NCBI GenBank assembly: GCA_945828095.1
Contig: CALZOZ010000003.1
Span: forward strand, 1-58,977
Direction: 5' to 3'
Origin: an uncultured Clostridia bacterium
GTDB lineage: Bacteria; Bacillota; Clostridia; Peptostreptococcales; Anaerovoracaceae
DNA: 58,977 nt
Positions within the stretch are counted from its first letter, which is position 1. The number at the start of each line of letters is the position of its first letter. The notes below the pieces were generated by a model. It was given only the letters and a program-made list of their open reading frames with translations, did not search any database and was not told the origin of the DNA. Shown here one piece after another: positions 24,910 to 33,926 of the stretch. The translations under genes were made by a program, and so were the position numbers.

Positions 24910-26061
24910 TTACACAAATCCGTACTTCACCAGAAACCTGGCGGCAGGAATTTGCTCCGAAAGAAGCCTGAAAACAGGACGGGTCAGCAGGATGCTGTCC
25001 TGTCCCTTCTCCTTGAGTGCATAGGCGATGATATAGGTTAATACACGCTGGTTGGCGATACTTTTGATGTTCTTGATAAGTTCCTTGATTTCAGATACAG
25101 GACGATGCCGCGGAGCACTGCGATAGCTTTCCAGAGCTTCTTCAGCCTCGGCGTGAGAAGCGGCGATGGCTTCGGAGAGTTTTTCCAGGAAAATCTCCTT
25201 TGTATATAAAAGAGTTGGATCCATTTCAAAAATTTTAGCGCACGCATCGGCCATCTTGACTGTTGTTTTGTCAAAGGTGCCGTGGCTGAAGGCATAGTAA
25301 TGACCGTCAAGCACTCCGAAAGCTTTCATCGCGTCAAGGTAGCCGAGGCGCAGCAGTCTTCTGGCATTGTCTATATCAAAGATGAACTGCAGCCCCAGAT
25401 CCCACGGGGTCTCTATCCAGACCAGATTAGGAGCAGCTTTTACAGCCTCCTGGTCGATGATTCCGATACCCCTCAGATTTACTGCAATAACATGGGTGGG
25501 ATTTTTAGAAAGGGCCATATCCATAGGAAGCACATCTGCATAACCTCCGTCGATATATTCCGTTCCGTCAATAGGATAGCTGTGAATAGCAGGAAAGGCA
25601 GAAGCGCTGGCCATGATATAATCTATCATTTTGCCTGGAGGAATATCCTCTTTAAACAGCAGGTGAGGTTTAAAGTCAGGAAGGGAAACGGCTGTGATTC
25701 CGAATTCCATAGGAGATTGTCTGACCTTTTCCTCATCTATATATTTTTCCATGAGGGCTTTAAGACCGGAAGTGCCGGCACCGTGATTAAAGACGATTTC
25801 CCTTGCATATTCTATAGGCTGGCTGCCCTCAGGAACATCGAAAACCATATGGGTCTCCATCTCTTTCCACAGGCTGCACGCCAGCTCAAGTTCACCTTGC
25901 GCCACCATGGCTGCATTTATAGCACCAACTGAGGTTCCCGTTATAATATCGATCCTTATTCCAAGTTCGGTGAGTGCCTGCCAGACACCTGCTTCATAGG
26001 CGCCTCGAGCACCTCCGCCTGAAAGTACAAGTGCAGTCTTTTTCTCGTTTTTTCCAGACAT
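24910..26061 (-). CDS. Patatin-like phospholipase
   Basis: A 383-residue patatin-family (PNPLA) acyl hydrolase. The oxyanion loop and nucleophile elbow are visible: ALVLSGGGARGAYEAG followed by GTSVGAINAAM (Ser in GxSxG), with the catalytic Asp in DGGYADVLP. Such bacterial proteins release fatty acids from phospholipids or lysolipids. The ATG at 26061 is chosen because GGGAGG stands directly upstream; the ATG at 26076 lies before that site. The 100-residue C-terminal tail is helical and not assigned. Confidence 0.9.
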   Translation of the reverse strand: MSGKNEKKTALVLSGGGARGAYEAGVWQALTELGIRIDIITGTSVGAINAAMVAQGELELACSLWKEMETHMVFDVPEGSQPIEYAREIVFNHGAGTSGLKALMEKYIDEEKVRQSPMEFGITAVSLPDFKPHLLFKEDIPPGKMIDYIMASASAFPAIHSYPIDGTEYIDGGYADVLPMDMALSKNPTHVIAVNLRGIGIIDQEAVKAAPNLVWIETPWDLGLQFIFDIDNARRLLRLGYLDAMKAFGVLDGHYYAFSHGTFDKTTVKMADACAKIFEMDPTLLYTKEIFLEKLSEAIAASHAEAEEALESYRSAPRHRPVSEIKELIKNIKSIANQRVLTYIIAYALKEKGQDSILLTRPVFRLLSEQIPAARFLVKYGFV

Positions 26062-26182
26062 CTTTTTTCCTCCCATACTTTTAATTATCTATATTATACG
26101 CCAAATTATCTAACGAATTGTCTACCAAAATTGTACCATAAATGTTATACTATAAGCAACAAAAAACAGGGGAGGTCACAGT

Positions 26183-26911
26183 ATGGACAACAGACTTAAA
26201 GAGATAATAGATAACAGTAAAAATATAGTGTTCTTTGGCGGTGCGGGAGTTTCCACAGAAAGCAACATCCCGGATTTCAGGTCGGAAAGCGGGCTGTATA
26301 ATGCACAGAGAAAATATGGCCGTTCGCCGGAGGAAATGCTTTCACACAGCTTTTTTGTGAGCCATACAGATACCTTTTTTGATTACTATAAAAACAACCT
26401 GATTTATCTTGAAGCAGAGCCTAACAAGGCACACAGAGCTCTGGCCAAGCTGGAGAAGGAAGGTAAACTTAAGGCGGTAATAACTCAGAATATTGACGGT
26501 CTTCATCAGAAGGCAGGAAGCCGGAATGTTTTTGAACTCCATGGCTCGGTTCTCAGAAATTACTGCATGGACTGCGGAGAGTTCTATGATGTGGAGTACA
26601 TTATGGACGATAGCAATTGTAAAGGCGGCATACCGAAATGCAAAAAATGCGGCGGGACCGTTAAGCCGGATGTTGTCCTTTATGAGGAGGCGCTGGATGA
26701 GGACTGCATGATGGGTGCCATCAGGGCTATTCAGCAGGCGGATACCATGATTATCGGAGGAACATCGCTGGTGGTTTATCCGGCAGCAGGTTTAATCAGG
26801 TATTTTGGTGGTAATAAGCTTGTGTTGATTAACAAACAGGCGACGCCTTATGACAGCCAGGCTGACCTGGTGATAAACGACAGCATAGGAAAGGTAATGG
26901 ACTTGGATTAA
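26183..26911 (+). CDS. cobB: NAD-dependent protein deacylase (sirtuin)
   Basis: A 242-residue Sir2-family enzyme that removes acyl groups from lysine using NAD. All core motifs are seen: GAGVSTESNIPDFR, TQNIDGLHQKAG, the catalytic His in ELHGS, and four zinc cysteines (CMDC and CKKC). GGGGAGG precedes the ATG. It heads a tightly packed operon with surE and an isochorismatase-family hydrolase, each overlapping the next by one base. Confidence 0.94.
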   Translation: MDNRLKEIIDNSKNIVFFGGAGVSTESNIPDFRSESGLYNAQRKYGRSPEEMLSHSFFVSHTDTFFDYYKNNLIYLEAEPNKAHRALAKLEKEGKLKAVITQNIDGLHQKAGSRNVFELHGSVLRNYCMDCGEFYDVEYIMDDSNCKGGIPKCKKCGGTVKPDVVLYEEALDEDCMMGAIRAIQQADTMIIGGTSLVVYPAAGLIRYFGGNKLVLINKQATPYDSQADLVINDSIGKVMDLD

Positions 26912-27684
26912 TGAATATACTTGTATCAAATGACGACGGAATAAAGGCGGAAGGCATCAGGAGACTGGCAGAAACCTTGAGCGGACTGGGAGATGTGTAT
27001 GTGTTTGCTCCTGACAGCCAGAGAAGCGCCAGCAGTCAGGCTCTCAGCATAGGAAGGGATATAACGATCATACAGCAGCCTCATGAAAGCTTTCCTTTTG
27101 CCAAGGAGGCTTACAGCGTGAGCGGCACTCCTGCTGACTGTGTTAAAATGGGTATAGACGTCCTCAGGCGCAAAGGCATTGAGACAGACATTGTATACGC
27201 AGGCATAAACCACGGGGGTAATCTTGGAAGCGATACCATGTACTCGGGAACTGTATCGGCGGCTGCAGAGGGAGCCTTCGAGGGAAAGCCGGCAGTGGCT
27301 GTTTCCGTTAACTCTCACACACCGACACACTTTGAAGGCTGTATGGCGCTGGCAGCAAGAATACTGCCTTTTGCTATGGAGATGAAGGCCGGCGGAAGAG
27401 TCATCAGCATCAATGCACCTGACATTCCTATAGAAGAAGTCAAGGGAGTAATGCCTGCAAAAATGGGCGAGGTGAAGTACGACCAGTGGTTCGAGGTGAT
27501 AGATGAAACAGAGAATTCAGTTACATACAGATATGCGGGACTTCCTGTGGAATCAGAAAATTGGGACAGGGATACAGATGCACTGCTGATCAGAAAAGGT
27601 TATGCGACTATAGCCATGGTCCAGTATGATCTTAACGATTATGAAGGCCTTAAAGAAATTGAAGAATGGGAGATTAAATTGTAA
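26911..27684 (+). CDS. surE: 5'/3'-nucleotidase SurE
   Basis: A 257-residue SurE phosphatase acting on nucleoside monophosphates. Metal-binding residues are in MNILVSNDDGI, with APDSQRSASSQAL, SGTPADCVKMG and GINHGGNLGSDTMYSGTV as further family motifs. Length is normal. It overlaps the sirtuin stop and the next start by one base each, so the three proteins are probably made together, perhaps linked to NAD or nucleotide salvage. Confidence 0.95.
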   Translation: MNILVSNDDGIKAEGIRRLAETLSGLGDVYVFAPDSQRSASSQALSIGRDITIIQQPHESFPFAKEAYSVSGTPADCVKMGIDVLRRKGIETDIVYAGINHGGNLGSDTMYSGTVSAAAEGAFEGKPAVAVSVNSHTPTHFEGCMALAARILPFAMEMKAGGRVISINAPDIPIEEVKGVMPAKMGEVKYDQWFEVIDETENSVTYRYAGLPVESENWDRDTDALLIRKGYATIAMVQYDLNDYEGLKEIEEWEIKL

Positions 27685-28235
27685 TGAATATTAAAAGAAT
27701 AAAGAGAGAAGATGCTGTGCTTACAGCTATAGACTTTCAGGAAAAGCTGCTGCCCGCAATGTTCGAGGCTGCTGATGTAGAGGCATCGGCATGCAAGCTT
27801 GCTGAAGGACTTAAAGTTTTAGGGATTCCAAACCTTGTGACAACTCAGTATGCAAAGGGTTTAGGGCTTACGGTTGTTCCTGTGGCCGATGCGCTGGGTG
27901 AATTTGAACCTATTGACAAGAGTTCATTCAGTGCGTGGAATAATGAGGAATACAGAACTGCTTTGGAAAACTCCGGACGTAAAACAGTGATCATTATGGG
28001 CATTGAGACTCATATCTGCGTAGAACAGACAGCTTTGGACCTTATGGAGAACGGCTATACCGTATTTATTCCCGCAGATTGTGTGCAGTCTAGAGACCCA
28101 AAAAACAGAGAACTTTCCCTTAGAAGGATGGAGGCTGCAGGAGCAGTGATCACCTGTGCAGAAAGTATCCTTTATGAGCTTTTAGGGAGTTCCAAAGCAG
28201 CTGAATTCAAAGCAATTTCGGCAATCGTAAAGTAG
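27684..28235 (+). CDS. Isochorismatase family cysteine hydrolase
   Basis: A 183-residue cysteine hydrolase of the isochorismatase/nicotinamidase superfamily, YcaC-like. The catalytic triad is seen as Asp in TAIDFQEKLLPAM, Lys in PIDKSSFSAW, and Cys in GIETHICVEQTALDL. The substrate is unknown; the sirtuin in the same operon releases nicotinamide, but this branch is not classical nicotinamidase and lacks its usual metal-site pattern. It overlaps surE by one base. Confidence 0.88.
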   Translation: MNIKRIKREDAVLTAIDFQEKLLPAMFEAADVEASACKLAEGLKVLGIPNLVTTQYAKGLGLTVVPVADALGEFEPIDKSSFSAWNNEEYRTALENSGRKTVIIMGIETHICVEQTALDLMENGYTVFIPADCVQSRDPKNRELSLRRMEAAGAVITCAESILYELLGSSKAAEFKAISAIVK

Positions 28236-28271
28236 AAACACAAGAAAGAAACGAAAAGAAAAGCGATATCT

Positions 28272-29219
28272 ATGATTTTTAAAAACAATTTTGACAACAT
28301 GACAGAAGCAGATGAAAGGCTGCTGAAAGAATATTTTGACGGCTATGATTATCAGTCATCAAGCCACACTTTTCTCGCCAATTATATATGGCGAAACACT
28401 CACCATCTCAGCTGGCAGGTTGTAGGAGAGTATCTTTGCATTGCCGGACGGGGAGACATAGGAGAGGATGAAAAGGTATACTTCATGTCCTTTCCTCTTA
28501 CCAGAACGGGAAGTTACGATGTGGAGTCCCTCAGGTATACCATCAATGAGGCAAAGAAAATCTTTGAGGCCAGAAACCAGCAGCTTTATATAAGCCTGAT
28601 TCCGGGCCATCTGGTGCATTATCTTGTGGAAGCCATGGGCGACGGGGTAGATCCTCAGCACGACAGGGATGATGACGACTACATTTATTTGAAGGAAGAT
28701 CTTGTTAGCCTCAGCGGACGCAAGCTTCATCAGAAAAAGAATCATCTGAATTTTTTCCTCAGAAACTATGAATTTACCTATGAGGAAGCCACTCCGGATA
28801 TGGTGCCTGAAATTCGTGATTATATCCGCAGTAAAAATGAGTACAAGATGGGTGAAACTCCCGAGGAATGGAAAGATATTCTGGAAATGGAGAACCTGGC
28901 AATTGATGAGCTTCTGAATTTCGTGGGAAAGGGGCTTTTAACCGGAGTAATCAGAATCGATGGCAAAATCGAGGCTGTGACTCTTGGAGAGTTTGCACGT
29001 TCCACCGACAAGGAGACAGTAATTGTCCACGTTGAAAAAGCTGATGACAGGATAAGGGGCCTTTATCAGGCCATTAACAATGAGTTCTGCAAGAGATTGC
29101 CTGCCGAAACTGTTTATGTAAACAGAGAGGAAGACATGGGAATGGAGAATCTGCGTCGAACCAAGCTTTCTTATAAGCCATGTAAAATGGGAGAAAAATA
29201 CTCAACTCTTGTTAAATAA
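28272..29219 (+). CDS. DUF2156 (phosphatidylglycerol lysyltransferase C-terminal-like) protein
   Basis: A 315-residue protein with the DUF2156 double GNAT-like fold, related to the cytosolic domain of MprF. The pattern SGRKLHQKKNHLNFFLRNYEFTYEEATPDM and the late YVNREEDMGMENLRRTKLSYKP are typical. No membrane part is present, so it is not a lipid flippase; an acyl- or aminoacyl-transfer role is possible but unproven. The ribosome site is weak. A hairpin terminator follows. Confidence 0.85.
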   Translation: MIFKNNFDNMTEADERLLKEYFDGYDYQSSSHTFLANYIWRNTHHLSWQVVGEYLCIAGRGDIGEDEKVYFMSFPLTRTGSYDVESLRYTINEAKKIFEARNQQLYISLIPGHLVHYLVEAMGDGVDPQHDRDDDDYIYLKEDLVSLSGRKLHQKKNHLNFFLRNYEFTYEEATPDMVPEIRDYIRSKNEYKMGETPEEWKDILEMENLAIDELLNFVGKGLLTGVIRIDGKIEAVTLGEFARSTDKETVIVHVEKADDRIRGLYQAINNEFCKRLPAETVYVNREEDMGMENLRRTKLSYKPCKMGEKYSTLVK

Positions 29220-29229
29220 ACTACTTTCA

Positions 29230-29256
29230 CCGGAGGTCTTGCGCTCCGGAGATTTT
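29230..29256 (+). terminator. Terminator after the DUF2156 gene
   Basis: CCGGAG (29230-29235) pairs with CTCCGG (29244-29249), followed by AGATTTTA. The T run is weak. Confidence 0.6.
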
Positions 29257-29320
29257 ACTGGTAATATAGTAATGTATTGCAAAAAGAACAAGACTTTGTT
29301 ATTTTTTTAACTAAAATGTG

Positions 29321-29348
29321 TTGCTTTTTGCGTTTTTGCATGTATAAT
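29321..29348 (+). promoter_or_regulatory. Thiolase promoter
   Basis: TTGCTT (29321-29326) and TATAAT (29343-29348) are 16 bases apart, 85 bases upstream of the gene. The long untranslated leader has no structure I recognise. Confidence 0.7.
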
Positions 29349-29432
29349 AAAGTTGTATACAAAAGTTAAATAAATGTGGTATACAGCGTTTGTTACATAA
29401 AGCATTTTTTTCTGTAAGGAGGAGACATAACA

Positions 29433-30611
29433 ATGAGAGAAGTTGTAATTGTAAGTGCAGCAAGAACACCAATAGGCAGCTTTGGCGGTTCACTGAAAGG
29501 TGTGCCGACAAGAAAGCTTGGAGCTATCGCAATTAAGGGTGCAGTTGAAAGAGCAGGAATCAAGCCTGAAATGGTTGACGAAGTAATCATGGGTGCTGTT
29601 CTTCAGGGTGGATTAGGACAGAACGTAGCTAGACAGATGACATTAGACGCAGGTCTTCCAATCGAGACTCCGGCTATGACTATCAACAAGGTTTGCGGAT
29701 CCGGTTTAAGAGCAGTTGAGCTTGCAGCTCAGATCATCAAGGCAGGAGATGCTGAGATCGTAGTAGCAGGCGGTGCAGAAAACATGTCCGCTACAGCATA
29801 TGCAATGCCTGCAGCAAGATGGGGCGCAAGAATGAATAACACCCAGATGGTAGACATGATGGTTAACGACGGTCTTTGGGATGCTTTCAACGGATACCAC
29901 ATGGGTATCACTGCAGAAAACGTTGCAGAGCAGTGGGGAATCACAAGAGAAGAACTTGATGAGTTCTCAGTAATCTCCCAGAACAGAGCAGAAGCTGCTA
30001 TCAAGGCTGGCAAGTTCAAGGATGAAATCGTTCCTGTAGAAATCCCACAGAAGAAGGGCGATCCAATCATCTTCGATACAGACGAATTCCCTAAATTCGG
30101 AACAACTATGGAAAAGGTTGCTAAGTTAAAACCTGCATTCAAGAAGGACGGTATCGTAACTGCTGCTAACGCTTCCGGTATCAACGATGCTGGTGCTGCT
30201 GTAGTAGTAATGTCAAAGGAAAAGGCTGACGAATTAGGAATCAAGCCTCTTTGCACAATCAAGTCCTATGCTTCCGCAGGTGTTGACCCTTCAATCATGG
30301 GCGTTGGACCTATCCCTGCTTCCCAGAAGGCTCTTGCAAAGGCTGGCCTCACTATCGAGGACATCGACCTTGTAGAAGCTAACGAAGCATTCGCAGCTCA
30401 GTCATTAGCAGTTAGAAAGGACCTCAACCTTGATCCTGAAAAGACTAATGTAAACGGCGGAGCTATTGCAATCGGTCACCCAATCGGAGCTTCCGGCTGC
30501 AGAATCCTTATCACTCTTATCTATGAAATGATGAAGAGAGATTCCAAGTACGGTCTTGCAACTCTTTGCATCGGCGGCGGTATGGGAACTGCTCTTATCG
30601 TTGAAAGATAA
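29433..30611 (+). CDS. Acetyl-CoA C-acetyltransferase (thiolase)
   Basis: A 392-residue biosynthetic-type thiolase that joins two acetyl-CoA into acetoacetyl-CoA, the first step towards butyrate or butanol-type fermentation. The catalytic residues are seen: Cys in [15 protein letters not shown] (about residue 88), His in [11 protein letters not shown] and the second Cys in [20 protein letters not shown] gives a strong ribosome site. Codon use is strongly biased (C-ending pairs such as ATC, TTC), similar to the rnf genes, suggesting high expression. It is a single gene, without the usual bcd-etf neighbours. Confidence 0.95.
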   Translation: MREVVIVSAARTPIGSFGGSLKGVPTRKLGAIAIKGAVERAGIKPEMVDEVIMGAVLQGGLGQNVARQMTLDAGLPIETPAMTINKVCGSGLRAVELAAQIIKAGDAEIVVAGGAENMSATAYAMPAARWGARMNNTQMVDMMVNDGLWDAFNGYHMGITAENVAEQWGITREELDEFSVISQNRAEAAIKAGKFKDEIVPVEIPQKKGDPIIFDTDEFPKFGTTMEKVAKLKPAFKKDGIVTAANASGINDAGAAVVVMSKEKADELGIKPLCTIKSYASAGVDPSIMGVGPIPASQKALAKAGLTIEDIDLVEANEAFAAQSLAVRKDLNLDPEKTNVNGGAIAIGHPIGASGCRILITLIYEMMKRDSKYGLATLCIGGGMGTALIVER

Positions 30612-30659
30612 TCAAGAGATAAGTTAGAAGACAGTTTTAATACATAAGGAAAACAAAAT

Positions 30660-30686
30660 GCCGCTTCCGGAATTGGAGGCGGCTTT
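30660..30686 (+). terminator. Thiolase terminator
   Basis: A nine-base stem (30660-30668 with 30675-30683, one G-T pair) and a GGAATT loop, followed by TTT. Confidence 0.75.
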
Positions 30687-30709
30687 CCTGTTATTATGAG
30701 GAGACAGAA

Positions 30710-31246
30710 ATGTACTATACAGCTGATTACAACACGCCCATAGGGAAACTTATCCTGGCGGCAGACGACAGGGGCGAGGCTCTTACCGGCGCCTGGTTTG
30801 AGGGTCAGAAATATTTCGGAGGTACTTCAGGACATGAACTTGTAGAAGGCTGCAGCCTTGCGGTGCTTGATGATGCCAGGTCATGGCTTGACAGGTATTT
30901 CAGCGGGGAGAAACCGTCTCCTGATGAACTTCCCCTGGCGCCTTATGGCAGCCGATTCAGGCAGGAAGTGTGGAGACTTCTCTGCGAGATTCCATATGGC
31001 CAGGTCACAACATACGGCAAGCTTGCCGCGGAGGCAGCCCGGAGGGTCGGAAAAGAAAAAATGTCCGCACAGGCCATCGGAGGTGCCGTGGGACATAATC
31101 CTATTTCTATAATTATCCCGTGCCATCGTGTTATCGGCACGGATGGCAGTCTTACAGGCTATGCAGGAGGAGTAGAACTGAAGGAGTGGCTACTGATACA
31201 TGAAGGATGCAAACACCTTGCGGCTGACAGCTCTAAAGGTGTATAA
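30710..31246 (+). CDS. ogt: Methylated-DNA--protein-cysteine methyltransferase
   Basis: A 178-residue Ogt/MGMT-type suicide repair protein that takes methyl groups from O6-methylguanine in DNA. The acceptor motif IPCHRVIG is present, preceded by the DNA-binding helix region FRQEVWRLLCEIPYGQVTTYGKLA and followed by GYAGGVELKEWLL. It starts 24 bases after the thiolase terminator and is followed ten bases later by an exporter gene. Confidence 0.95.
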   Translation: MYYTADYNTPIGKLILAADDRGEALTGAWFEGQKYFGGTSGHELVEGCSLAVLDDARSWLDRYFSGEKPSPDELPLAPYGSRFRQEVWRLLCEIPYGQVTTYGKLAAEAARRVGKEKMSAQAIGGAVGHNPISIIIPCHRVIGTDGSLTGYAGGVELKEWLLIHEGCKHLAADSSKGV

Positions 31247-31255
31247 TCATACGAT

Positions 31256-32152
31256 ATGGATATAAAGAGAAAAGAAAGGGCGGCAAATTTTCTGCTGCTG
31301 ATTGTAGCTATAATATGGGGCGGAGGTTTTGTCGCGGGAAAGATGGCTTTGACCGGTCTGAGCCCTGCGGCTATTTTGCTGTACAGATTTTCTATGGCGG
31401 CACTTCTTTGCGGAATATGTTTCTTCGGCCGTATCAGGCGTACACCAAAGGATACTATGGTAAAGGGATGTCTGATAGGAGCTTTGCAGATGGCCGCACA
31501 GGTGGTGCAGCTGGTAGGACTCCAATACACTACGGCTGCCAAACAGTCATTTTTATGCACGGCTTATGTGGCTCTGGTTCCCTTTATAAGCTGGGTGGTT
31601 CTCAGGAGGCGACCGAAACCAAAAGCATTTATAGCCGGATTTATTGCATTGGCAGGTATAGGGCTTATAAGTCTCAGAGGTTCCTTTGAAGTCGGATTGG
31701 GAGATGGAATGAGTCTGGGATTTGCAGCTCTGTTTGGCCTTCAGATAGTTCTTGTGGGCAGATTTGTGGGAAAGGATGCAGACAGTATACAGCTGTCCTT
31801 CTTTCAGTTCCTGACTGCTTCAGTAATTGCAGGGGCGGCATGCGTGATACGGGGTGACAGTCTGATCCCTGTTGGCGGTGAATCTTTGGCGGGTATACTG
31901 TACCTTGGCATCCTAAATACGTTTGTTGCTATGGCAGGACAGAATGTGGGTCAGAAATATACACGCGATACTACGGCATCCCTCATAATCAGCCTGGAGT
32001 CACTGTTTGGATTCACTTTTTCCGTGCTGTATTATCACGAGCAGCTGGAATGGCGCATGCTGGCAGGGGGAGCCTTGTGCTTTGTGGCAATTATAATAAA
32101 CACGGCGCAGGGCAAATTTTCTTTAAGAAATCATAGAAAAAAGGAAAATTAA
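31256..32152 (+). CDS. DMT superfamily transporter, EamA domain
   Basis: A 298-residue protein with ten predicted spans in two EamA repeats (LLIVAIIWGGGFVAGKMAL at the start; TTASLIISLESLFGFTFSVLYYHE in the second repeat). The substrate is unknown. The ribosome site is poor (AAAGGTG is 17 bases away), so translation may depend on the ogt gene ending ten bases upstream. It is distinct from the other EamA gene at 14.1 kb. Confidence 0.88.
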   Translation: MDIKRKERAANFLLLIVAIIWGGGFVAGKMALTGLSPAAILLYRFSMAALLCGICFFGRIRRTPKDTMVKGCLIGALQMAAQVVQLVGLQYTTAAKQSFLCTAYVALVPFISWVVLRRRPKPKAFIAGFIALAGIGLISLRGSFEVGLGDGMSLGFAALFGLQIVLVGRFVGKDADSIQLSFFQFLTASVIAGAACVIRGDSLIPVGGESLAGILYLGILNTFVAMAGQNVGQKYTRDTTASLIISLESLFGFTFSVLYYHEQLEWRMLAGGALCFVAIIINTAQGKFSLRNHRKKEN

Positions 32153-32222
32153 GTGGTATAGTATAGGTATCCGGGCCGCTGAGATATGCAGATGGAAATA
32201 TGGAAAAGATGAGGTAATGATT

Positions 32223-32735
32223 ATGTTAGACAAAAAAGTAGTTGAATTATTAAATCAGCAGGTTAACAAGGAGCTGTACTCAGCTTATCTGTATCTTGAT
32301 TTTTCAAATTATTATTACGATGAAGGACTGGAAGGTTTCGGCAACTGGTATAAAATCCAGGCTCAGGAAGAGCGCGACCATGCAATGCTTTTTGTACAGT
32401 ATCTTCAGAACAACGGTGAGAAGGTTGTGCTGGAAGCTATCGACAAGCCTGCAGTTAAAATCGTAGGTCCAAAGGAAGTTCTGGACGAAGGATTAAAGCA
32501 TGAGCAGTATGTAACTAGCCTTATTCATGCAATCTATGAGGCAGCTTATGCTGTAAAGGACTTCCGCACAATGCAGTTCCTTGACTGGTTCGTAAAGGAA
32601 CAGGGCGAAGAAGAAACCAATGCAGAGGGTCTCATTAAGAAGTTTGAGCTCTTCGGAGGCGACCCTAAGGGCCTTTACATGCTTGACAACGAGCTTGGAG
32701 CAAGAGTTTACTCCGCACCGTCACTGACACTGTAG
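32223..32735 (+). CDS. Ferritin
   Basis: A 170-residue non-haem ferritin of the bacterial FtnA type, forming 24-subunit shells that oxidise and store iron. The ferroxidase ligands are visible: the Glu/Tyr of NKELYSAYLYLDF, QAQEERDHA (E-x-x-H) and later EQGEEETNAE. The ATG at 32223 is preferred over 32217 since GAGG (32211-32214) is then eight bases away. A strong terminator follows directly. Confidence 0.94.
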   Translation: MLDKKVVELLNQQVNKELYSAYLYLDFSNYYYDEGLEGFGNWYKIQAQEERDHAMLFVQYLQNNGEKVVLEAIDKPAVKIVGPKEVLDEGLKHEQYVTSLIHAIYEAAYAVKDFRTMQFLDWFVKEQGEEETNAEGLIKKFELFGGDPKGLYMLDNELGARVYSAPSLTL

Positions 32736-32765
32736 AAAACAGGATATAACATATGAGTTTGGATG

Positions 32766-32805
32766 GCCTTCATGTCTGTGTTTCAGATGTGGAGGCTGTT
32801 TTTTT
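32766..32805 (+). terminator. Ferritin terminator
   Basis: Arms 32766-32778 and 32784-32796 pair over 13 positions, three of them G-T, with a five-base loop and then a run of seven Ts. Confidence 0.85.
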
Positions 32806-32871
32806 GGAAGTTTACCGCCTTTTATCATATGTGTGGCCATACTTTTGCCGTTCGTTAAGAGATCTGAGGAC

Positions 32872-33208
32872 AAAAGTCGACCTTCCTGGTCGGAAAACCG
32901 TTGAAATTTCGTCTATCAAGGTCGACTCGATAGTGGGCGTAAAGGGATAAGCAGTGAAAAAAAGCGACCTTGCGACCGCTGGAACCATTGAAAAACGATG
33001 TGACATGGTTGTTTTTGAAGGGTAAGGTGACATAAAGTAGCATAAAAAACGGCACAGACATACTTCAAATCGCACAACCTGTCGACCTTCCTGGTCGAGA
33101 AAACATTGAAAATTGATACACAAAGGTCGACTTTTAGCGAATACTAATATTTTAGGGATTATATTTGAGCCGTCAGCGGAATGGTTTACGTTGACAAAAA
33201 TCGACATG
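32872..33208. repeat. Intergenic word array C (AAAAGTCGACC)
   Basis: This 520-base gap between ferritin and the DUF4230 gene has no gene beyond the terminator. The word GTCGACCTT and its inverse AAGGTCGAC alternate: 32876, 32918 (inverse), 32964 (variant GCGACCTT), 33024 (inverse variant AAGGTGAC), 33081, 33123 (inverse), and a last AAAAATCGAC at 33196. The first and third units have perfect nine-base arms and identical 33-base loops. Each unit also holds an AACCRTTGAAA-type motif (32897, 32984, 33103). The last word lies inside the promoter spacer of the DUF4230 gene. Confidence 0.75.
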
Positions 33209-33219
33209 CGTAATAATAT
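33191..33219 (+). promoter_or_regulatory. Promoter of the DUF4230 gene
   Basis: TTGACA (33191-33196) and TAATAT (33214-33219) are 17 bases apart. The spacer carries the last word of array C (ATCGAC), so the array could act on this promoter. Confidence 0.7.
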
Positions 33220-33255
33220 GAGAATAACCACTTAATAGGGGAAACAGGAGGATTT

Positions 33256-33870
33256 ATGAGTAAAGAAAAGAAATACAAGGTTAATCCATTGAAGATGACC
33301 AGAATGGTGATAGTGATCATAGTTCTTTGCGGTCTGATGATAGGTGCTGGATACCTTGCAGGCAAAAGCAGCAGCAATGAAAGACAGGAACTTTCTGCTG
33401 TTGTGGTGCAGAGCCAGATAACTGAAATTGCCGAGCTGGCCACGGTTACATATTCCTATACGGAACTTGGCCAGTATGAGAGCAGCAAAGAGTTCTATGG
33501 TACTAAGGTGCCTTTTACCACCAATAAATTCATACTTACATACGACGGAGTCATCAAGGCAGGTGTGGATGTTGGTAAAGCGCAGATAGAGGAGAAGGGC
33601 GGTACCATAACGGTAAGACTGCCGCAGGCACAGGTGATTTCTCATGAAATTGATGAAAACAGTGTTAAGGTATTTGATGAGAAGACCAGCATTTTCAATC
33701 AGTTTACAGTTGAGGACTATACGGCATTTTATGCTGACCAGAAAAAGTCTGTAGAGGAAAAGGCAATTTCTAAGGGACTTCTTACCGAGGCAAGGTCTCA
33801 AGCGGTGAAAGCAGTTACAGCGGCACTTGAACCCCTTGTGGGTGAGGACGGACAGTTAGTCGTGGAATAA
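33256..33870 (+). CDS. DUF4230 domain-containing protein
   Basis: A 204-residue protein with one N-terminal membrane segment (MVIVIIVLCGLMIGAGYLAG) and an outward-facing DUF4230 domain. The domain shows TEIAELATVTYSYTELGQ, YDGVIKAGVDVGKAQIE and the late coiled region with ARSQAVKAVTAALEPL. The function is unknown. AGGAGG gives a strong start. It is a single gene whose promoter overlaps array C, and it ends at a bidirectional terminator. Confidence 0.88.
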   Translation: MSKEKKYKVNPLKMTRMVIVIIVLCGLMIGAGYLAGKSSSNERQELSAVVVQSQITEIAELATVTYSYTELGQYESSKEFYGTKVPFTTNKFILTYDGVIKAGVDVGKAQIEEKGGTITVRLPQAQVISHEIDENSVKVFDEKTSIFNQFTVEDYTAFYADQKKSVEEKAISKGLLTEARSQAVKAVTAALEPLVGEDGQLVVE

Positions 33871-33878
33871 ACAAAAGA

Positions 33879-33919
33879 AAAACCCGAGAAAGTTTTGAAT
33901 TTATACTTCCTCGGGTTTT
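33879..33919. terminator. Bidirectional terminator
   Basis: AAAACCCGAG (33879-33888) pairs with CTCGGGTTTT (33910-33919). It serves the DUF4230 gene on plus and the acyl-CoA ligase on minus. Confidence 0.85.
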
Positions 33920-33926
33920 ATTGTGT

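Noticed and set aside
32753..32950. Small open frame in the gap after ferritin
   Set aside because: It runs through the ferritin terminator and array words, has no ribosome site and no recognisable protein pattern.
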